A stretch of DNA of 64,000 nucleotides from Niveibacterium sp. SC-1 (GTDB lineage: Bacteria > Pseudomonadota > Gammaproteobacteria > Burkholderiales > Rhodocyclaceae): NCBI RefSeq assembly GCF_038235435.1, contig NZ_CP151275.1:1488001-1552000 (forward strand), given 5' to 3'. The notes beneath the pieces are model-generated. The model saw only the letters and a list, made by a program, of their open reading frames with translations. It did no database searches and was not told where the DNA came from. The translations under genes and the position numbers were made by a program. Below, in pieces: positions 59,690 through 64,000 of this stretch (position 1 is the first letter of the stretch; every line of letters starts with the position of its first letter).

Positions 59690-60934
59690 TCACTCATTCA
59701 GGCCGCGGCCCTTGGCCAGGGCGAGTTCTTCTGCGATGGGGGCCGCTACCGGCGAGAAGTAGCCGGCGGCCACCTTGGCATCCATTTCCACTCGCGCGTC
59801 GGCGGGGATCAGCGCGTCGGGAATGCTCGCGCGCTCGACCACCTCGATGCCCGCTGCCGTCAGCGCGCCGTGCTTCATGTTGCTCATCGAAGCCCAGCGG
59901 TCGATCCGCGAAATGCCCAGCCAATGGAAGATGTCCGGCATCAGCTCCTGGAAGCGCATGTCCTGCACGCCGGCCACGCACTCGGTGCGCTCGAAGTAGG
60001 TCTCGGCGCGGTCGCCGCCCACCTGGCGCTTGCGCGCGTTGTAGACCAGGAACTTGGTGACCTCGCCCAGTGCGCGGCCTTCCTTGCGGTTGTAGATCAC
60101 GAGACCCACGCCGCCTTGCTGCGCCATCTCCACGCAGACCTCGATGCCGTGCGCGAGGTAGGGGCGGCAGGTGCAGATGTCCGAGCCGAACACGTCCGAG
60201 CCATTGCACTCGTCGTGCAGCCGGCAGGCGACGCGCGTCTCGGGCTTGCCAAGCTGGGTAATGTCACCGAAGAAGTAGAGCGTCGAACCGCCGATCGGCG
60301 GGAGGAAGACCTTCAGGTCTGGCCGCGTCACCAGCTCGGGGAACATCCCGCCCGTCTGCTCGAAGAGGCAGCGGCGCAGTGCGCTCTCCTTCACGCCGAA
60401 GCGTTCCGCGATGCCGGGCAGGAACCACACCGGATCGATCGCCGCCTTGGTCACCTTCACATCGCCATTGGCGGTGAGCAGGTCGCCATCGGGCTTGAGC
60501 CGACCGCAGGCAATCGCCGCCTGCAATTCCGGCATGTTGATGTGCGCCTTGGTGATCGCGATCGTCGGCCGCACATCCAGGCCGGCCGCGAGTTCCTCCG
60601 CGAATGCCTGTGCCACGCGATGACCCCACGGGTCCAGTGACACGATGTCGCCCGGCGTGCTCCAGCGAGCGTTGGGCAAGACGTCCTCGGCCGGCGCGGT
60701 ATTGGTGAGGTCCGGCTTGTGGTCGCGCTGCAGCTTGCCCGCCGCCACGGCCAGCGCCCGATACACCGAGTACGCCCCGGAATGCGCGCCGATCACGTTG
60801 CGTTTGGCCGGATTCGAGAGCGAAGCCACCAGGGGCCCGCGCTCCCGCGCCGTCGCCGCACCCCAATGAACCAACGGAACCTGCGACTCGCGTCCGCCTT
60901 GCGGATGCGAACTCAGAACGATATGAGCAGCCAT
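59690..60934 (-). CDS. URC1-like GTP cyclohydrolase II homologue
   Basis: A 414-residue protein whose C-terminal half is RibA-like: zinc cysteines in HDECNGSD and SDICTCRPYL, and the catalytic stretch VIYNRKEGRALGEV. The N-terminal 190 residues are an extra domain seen in URC1 proteins, which in yeast uracil catabolism act on a ribosylated uracil derivative rather than GTP. Linkage to URC4, upp and a RutR-like regulator supports that role rather than riboflavin synthesis. GGGGAG precedes the ATG at 60934, and a RutR-like palindrome lies 23 bases upstream. Confidence 0.9.
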   Translation of the reverse strand: MAAHIVLSSHPQGGRESQVPLVHWGAATARERGPLVASLSNPAKRNVIGAHSGAYSVYRALAVAAGKLQRDHKPDLTNTAPAEDVLPNARWSTPGDIVSLDPWGHRVAQAFAEELAAGLDVRPTIAITKAHINMPELQAAIACGRLKPDGDLLTANGDVKVTKAAIDPVWFLPGIAERFGVKESALRRCLFEQTGGMFPELVTRPDLKVFLPPIGGSTLYFFGDITQLGKPETRVACRLHDECNGSDVFGSDICTCRPYLAHGIEVCVEMAQQGGVGLVIYNRKEGRALGEVTKFLVYNARKRQVGGDRAETYFERTECVAGVQDMRFQELMPDIFHWLGISRIDRWASMSNMKHGALTAAGIEVVERASIPDALIPADARVEMDAKVAAGYFSPVAAPIAEELALAKGRGLNE

Positions 60935-60956
60935 CTCCACACTCCCCGGCACAAAC

Positions 60957-60972
60957 CTGACTGATTGGTCAG
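60957..60972. promoter_or_regulatory. RutR-like operator before the URC operon
   Basis: CTGACTGATTGGTCAG is close to the E. coli RutR box TTGACCA-NN-TGGTCAA. It lies 23 bases before the URC1-like start. The likely binder is the RutR-like protein encoded in the same operon. Confidence 0.6.
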
Positions 60973-61283
60973 GATTTATGAGGAGCGTTTAGCCAGAAAC
61001 GTGCCACGAGGTGGGGCGCCGGGAATCCGGGCCGAGGCAGGTTTTGGCGGTGCGCGGACGCACCATCAAGGAACAACAAGCTCGCGCCAGGAGGGGCGAA
61101 GCGCCGAGTCGGTGCATGTGGCGTGGGGCCGTCACTTTGCGGCCATGAAGCGCGCGGCGAGAGGGTCTGCACTCGGCGCCTGCGACATCTACGCTGAGAG
61201 GGCTTGGCGCAATCGGTCTTTTGAGAGACGGCATTGCTGCTCGCCTCGCCGCGACTTGCACCAGCAATTGAAGGAGCGCTCTC

Positions 61284-61742
61284 ATGAAGAATCCGAATCG
61301 AGTCGCACAGGCTTTGTTCCTCGTATGTCTCTGGGTCGCGCCGTTGGCGACCGCGTCGGCAGGCACTGTCGAGGAAGAGGTCAGCGTGCTTTCGGATCAG
61401 ATGATCCAGGCGAACCTGAAGGGCGACGTCGACTTCTACCAGGCCTATTACGCGGACGACGCGACGATCGTCCACGGCAACGGCAAGCTCGTCACCAAGG
61501 AACAGGACATCGCCGATCTCAAAGCCGGCGTCCTGAAGTATGAGTCGATCGACGTGCGGGAAAAAACCGTTCGTGCGTATGGCGACACGGGCGTCGTGCA
61601 CCTGCTGATCACCTTCAAGGGGACCTTGAATGGTCAGGCCTTCCCACCGGTCAACCTTCACCGGACTGTGGTCTGGGTCAAGCAGAAGGGAGCCTGGAAG
61701 GTGGTGGCGTGGCAGGTCACGCGCGTGCCGGACGCCAAATGA
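61284..61742 (+). CDS. Exported SnoaL-like/DUF4440 protein
   Basis: A 152-residue protein with a signal peptide (MKNPNRVAQALFLVCLWVAPLATASA) and an NTF2-like fold: IQANLKGDVDFYQAYYADDATIVHG, a central ELAD-like DIADLKAG and a C-terminal FKGTLNGQAFPPVNLHRTVVWVKQKGAWKVVAWQVT (split here). The fold binds hydrophobic ligands or acts as an enzyme in different families; no role can be named. AAGGAG precedes the ATG. The 310-base gap before it (60973-61283) shows nothing recognised. Confidence 0.82.
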   Translation: MKNPNRVAQALFLVCLWVAPLATASAGTVEEEVSVLSDQMIQANLKGDVDFYQAYYADDATIVHGNGKLVTKEQDIADLKAGVLKYESIDVREKTVRAYGDTGVVHLLITFKGTLNGQAFPPVNLHRTVVWVKQKGAWKVVAWQVTRVPDAK

Positions 61743-62018
61743 GGATGATGCGGAAACGTGAGCGCGATCGAAGAGGGGCGGTGTCACGGAGCCCGGGCGG
61801 GCATCGTCGGCCGTGTTGCTTGCTAGCTCTCCCGTCCGGGAACGGCAAAACGGAAAGGCCGCCGGGCAGCGCAGATCACGAAGCTCATTGCGACTCCTGA
61901 TCGTGCTGCTTGAGGCGCACCGCGCGCCCTACGACCCGGAATCCCGACAGACTTGTTGCTCTCACCGCCTCGCGCCCGGACGCTAGCCTCACGACTCGAC
62001 CCTATCGAGGAGAGCGAA

Positions 62019-62429
62019 ATGAACAAGGCCTACACGGGTGGCTGCGCCTGCGGCGAAATCCGCTACGAGATTTCCGGCGAACCGATATTCCAGAACCACT
62101 GCCACTGCCTGGATTGCCAGCACAAAAGCGGCACCGGCCACGGCTCCTATCTCACCTTCCCGCGTGGCGGCGTAAAAGTGCAGGGCCGGGCGGCGCACTG
62201 GGACATGATTGCCGACAGCGGCAACGTGAAGACCCGCGCCTTCTGTCCGACCTGCGGCTCACCGGTCTACATGACCTTCGCGGCCATGCCCGAGATCTTC
62301 ACCGTGCACGCCACCAGTCTCGACGATCCGGATCGCTTCCGGCCGCATGCGGTGACCTACAACTTCCGCGCGCATTCGTGGGATCACGTGGATCCGACGC
62401 TGACCAAATTCGAGCGGATGCCCGGGTAA
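62019..62429 (+). CDS. GFA-family (glutathione-dependent formaldehyde-activating-like) protein
   Basis: A 136-residue zinc protein of the GFA/CENP-V fold. Cysteine motifs CACGEIRYE, CHCLDCQHKSG and CPTCGSP provide the zinc ligands. The founding enzyme forms S-hydroxymethylglutathione, but most relatives have unknown roles. GAGGAG precedes the ATG at 62019. The 275-base stretch before it holds nothing recognised, and 62430-62772 likewise shows no gene. Confidence 0.88.
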   Translation: MNKAYTGGCACGEIRYEISGEPIFQNHCHCLDCQHKSGTGHGSYLTFPRGGVKVQGRAAHWDMIADSGNVKTRAFCPTCGSPVYMTFAAMPEIFTVHATSLDDPDRFRPHAVTYNFRAHSWDHVDPTLTKFERMPG

Positions 62430-62772
62430 ACGGGAGGCGTCGCGGGGGCGCCTGTGTGAGCTGCGGCGTGTCCTCAGTACGTGGTCCCCGGGACGCCCCG
62501 AGCTTGTCGCGGCGCTTCACGTCTGACGACGGCCCGGCAGGTCGTGCGCAGCCCCGGGCCGGCCGGGTTTCAACTTCTTCCGCAGGTGGAACGGAGTTAG
62601 CGACGACGCAGCGCATGACCGTCGCCGACGCGTCCAAGTCCTACAGCCATTCGGCCCTGGCGCCGCTCCTTGCCACTCGCCTTCCGAGCGATAAAGGGGG
62701 CGTTGAGCATGGTTCGCATCAACCCCGCGCTCACCACGCGGGCCCACCCCATATGGCACTAGGAGACTGGAC

Positions 62773-63129
62773 ATGAATGCACCCTTCACCCAAGGCGACG
62801 TGATCTCATCGGACAAAGTCGAGGGCACGAACGTCTACAACACGGCCGGCGAAAAGCTGGGATCGATTGACGATCTGATGATCGACAAGCAATCCGGGCA
62901 AGTGCGCTACGCCGTTCTCGAATTCGGGGGTTTCCTCGGGATGGGAACGGATCGCTATCCGCTGCCGTGGAGCATCCTGAAGTACGACACCGCCAAGGAC
63001 GGCTACGTCGTTCCTCTCGACAAGGACAGGCTCGACAAGGCACCGCACTACGCCCTCGATGACACACCCACTTTCACGCCCGAATACGGCACGGAAGTGA
63101 ATCGGTATTACGACGAGCGCAATATCTAA
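62773..63129 (+). CDS. PRC-barrel domain protein
   Basis: A 118-residue cytoplasmic protein with a PRC-barrel domain: GTNVYNTAGEKLGSIDDLMIDKQSGQVRYAVLEFGGFLGMGTDRYPLPWSILKYD in shortened form, a pattern often seen in stress-related and photosynthesis-linked proteins. PRC barrels bind RNA or other proteins. TAGGAGACTGG lies before the ATG. A terminator follows. Function is unknown. Confidence 0.85.
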   Translation: MNAPFTQGDVISSDKVEGTNVYNTAGEKLGSIDDLMIDKQSGQVRYAVLEFGGFLGMGTDRYPLPWSILKYDTAKDGYVVPLDKDRLDKAPHYALDDTPTFTPEYGTEVNRYYDERNI

Positions 63130-63201
63130 AGCGGCCGAGTCCGGCGCACCAGATGCGCCGGAAGATCGACCCGTTTGACCCGCGCGTCTTCCCCGCGCCG
63201 G

Positions 63202-63232
63202 AAGGGCCTCCCGTTCATGGGCGGCCTTTTTT
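63202..63232 (+). terminator. Intrinsic terminator after the PRC-barrel gene
   Basis: AAGGGCCTCCC and GGGCGGCCTT form a stem of about nine pairs with one bulge and one mismatch, followed by six T. Confidence 0.75.
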
Positions 63233-63299
63233 GTTTGAACCTCACTGTGCGCTCGGACCGGCAGCTGCGCAGTCGCGTCCGAACTGAGAAACTCCGTAA

Positions 63300-63773
63300 A
63301 TGAAAGATCAAGTCGCCTTCGAGACCACTGCGGCGTTGGATGCCGAGTTGCTTGCAAGCATCCGTGTCGAGGCAATGCGAGAGAGTCTGGAGCGCATTGG
63401 CAGATTTGATCTCCAGCGAGCCCGAGAGCGTTTCCTCTCCGGTTTCTCGCCCGCGCACACTCGCTACATCCTCGTCGCCGGCGAGCGGGTAGGCTTCTTC
63501 GTCGTGAGGTCGGACGAAGGCGCTCTGCTCCTGGAACACCTCTACATCAAGCCGAACCATCAAGGCCAAGGCGTGGGTGCTGCGGTGCTGGCGGAGGTTT
63601 TCGCTCAGGCGGACAGGCAGGCTTGCCCGGTGCGTGTCGGTGCGCTTCGAGAAAGCGACTCAAATCGCTTTTACGCACGGCATGGATTCATCCTGGTCGA
63701 ACAGGGCGAGTTCGATAACTACTACGTTCGTCCTGCGTCCGAAGCCCTTGGGCTCTCCGCGAATCAGGACTGA
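63300..63773 (+). CDS. GNAT-family N-acetyltransferase
   Basis: A 157-residue acetyltransferase of the GNAT fold. The acetyl-CoA-binding motif is in HLYIKPNHQGQGVGAAVLAEV (Q/RxxGxG/A), and the C-terminal motif SDSNRFYARHGFILVEQGEFDNYYVRP follows. The substrate is unknown. The start at 63300 gives the full GNAT N-terminus. It is followed after 27 bases by another GNAT gene in the same direction. Confidence 0.87.
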   Translation: MKDQVAFETTAALDAELLASIRVEAMRESLERIGRFDLQRARERFLSGFSPAHTRYILVAGERVGFFVVRSDEGALLLEHLYIKPNHQGQGVGAAVLAEVFAQADRQACPVRVGALRESDSNRFYARHGFILVEQGEFDNYYVRPASEALGLSANQD

Positions 63774-63800
63774 CCAGGGTTTGATCCCGGGGGCTTTGCG

Positions 63801-64000
63801 TGAAGATCCGCCCGATTCTTCCCGATGAAATCGAACCCGCGCGCTTGCTCCTGGCTGCTAATGGCTGGGGCCAGCGCGCGGAAGATCCCGATCGATTCCG
63901 CGAACTCATCGGGCGTTCGTCACGGGCCTTGGTGGCGGTGGAGGAGGGTGTCGTCGTTGGATTCCTGCGGGCGCTGACGGATGGCATCTTCAACGGCTAC
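63801..64000 (+). CDS. GNAT-family N-acetyltransferase, partial
   Basis: From GTG 63801 the frame is open to the window end and gives 66 residues (MKIRPILPDEIEPARLLLAA at the start, then ALVAVEEGVVVGFLRAL), the N-terminal part of a GNAT acetyltransferase with its substrate-side beta hairpin. GGGGG lies 11 bases before the GTG. It is in the same direction as the preceding GNAT gene. The acetyl-CoA motif lies beyond the window. Confidence 0.75.

Overview
The window is GC-rich and densely coded, with no rRNA or tRNA gene that I can see. Gene content (DUF1631 protein, YbiB beside an assimilatory nitrate reductase, a PA0069-type radical SAM protein, a LuxI/RsaM/LuxR quorum-sensing locus, a Bmp-type nucleoside transporter) suggests a betaproteobacterium, perhaps Rhodocyclales or a relative. 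That placement is inference; no marker gene settles it.

Layout. 1-5.5 kb: a formate/nitrite transporter cut by the window edge and preceded by a structured leader with a terminator, two coupled methyltransferases, an Excalibur lipoprotein, a LysR remnant and a hemolysin-III-type membrane protein. 5.8-6.7 kb: a type VI secretion effector/immunity pair (Tae4/Tai4) whose effector is frameshifted. 6.9-11.6 kb: carbohydrate genes (secreted clan GH-A hydrolase, MFS transporter, MalZ). 11.8-24.1 kb: mostly housekeeping or accessory genes (DUF1631, glutamate dehydrogenase, Kup, isochorismatase/TetR pair, DsbB, an MDR reductase, an XRE regulator with its divergent membrane protein, an SUMF1 protein, a persulfide-dioxygenase/rhodanese protein). 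24.2-24.5 kb: a MITE-like element with TA ends that supplies the stop codon of ybiB.

24.5-33.2 kb is the most distinctive part. ybiB and nasA are read leftward; nasA has a sigma54 promoter with NtrC-like upstream sites. Divergently, a lux box precedes luxI, which is followed by small ORFs, a ThiF/E1-like protein fused to a rhodanese domain, an ABC ATPase without a recognisable signature motif, and an RsaM-like protein. This run converges on luxR, which has no ATG start and carries a leader with a terminator hairpin and a coupled short ORF. The E1-like and ABC proteins both lack family-defining catalytic residues, so this looks like a quorum-sensing locus with an inserted cassette of unknown function.

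33.8-49.5 kb: a hypothetical protein, a radical SAM protein, DAHP synthase, a maltoporin-like porin, SixA and a CYTH/CHAD triphosphatase, MoaC, BepA-like protease, TusA, an M16 protease, 6-phosphogluconate dehydrogenase, an FMN reductase, then an ECF41 sigma factor and its carboxymuconolactone-decarboxylase-like partner, each behind a matching ECF41 promoter.

49.8-61 kb: an AraC regulator, then a pyrimidine salvage/catabolism locus on the minus strand: URC1-like GTP-cyclohydrolase-II homologue, URC4, uracil phosphoribosyltransferase and a RutR-like regulator, followed by a Bmp-type nucleoside ABC transporter and a cytosine-deaminase-type amidohydrolase. A RutR-like palindrome lies just before the first gene. 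61.2-64 kb: small proteins (SnoaL-like, GFA, PRC-barrel) and two GNAT acetyltransferases, the last cut by the window end.
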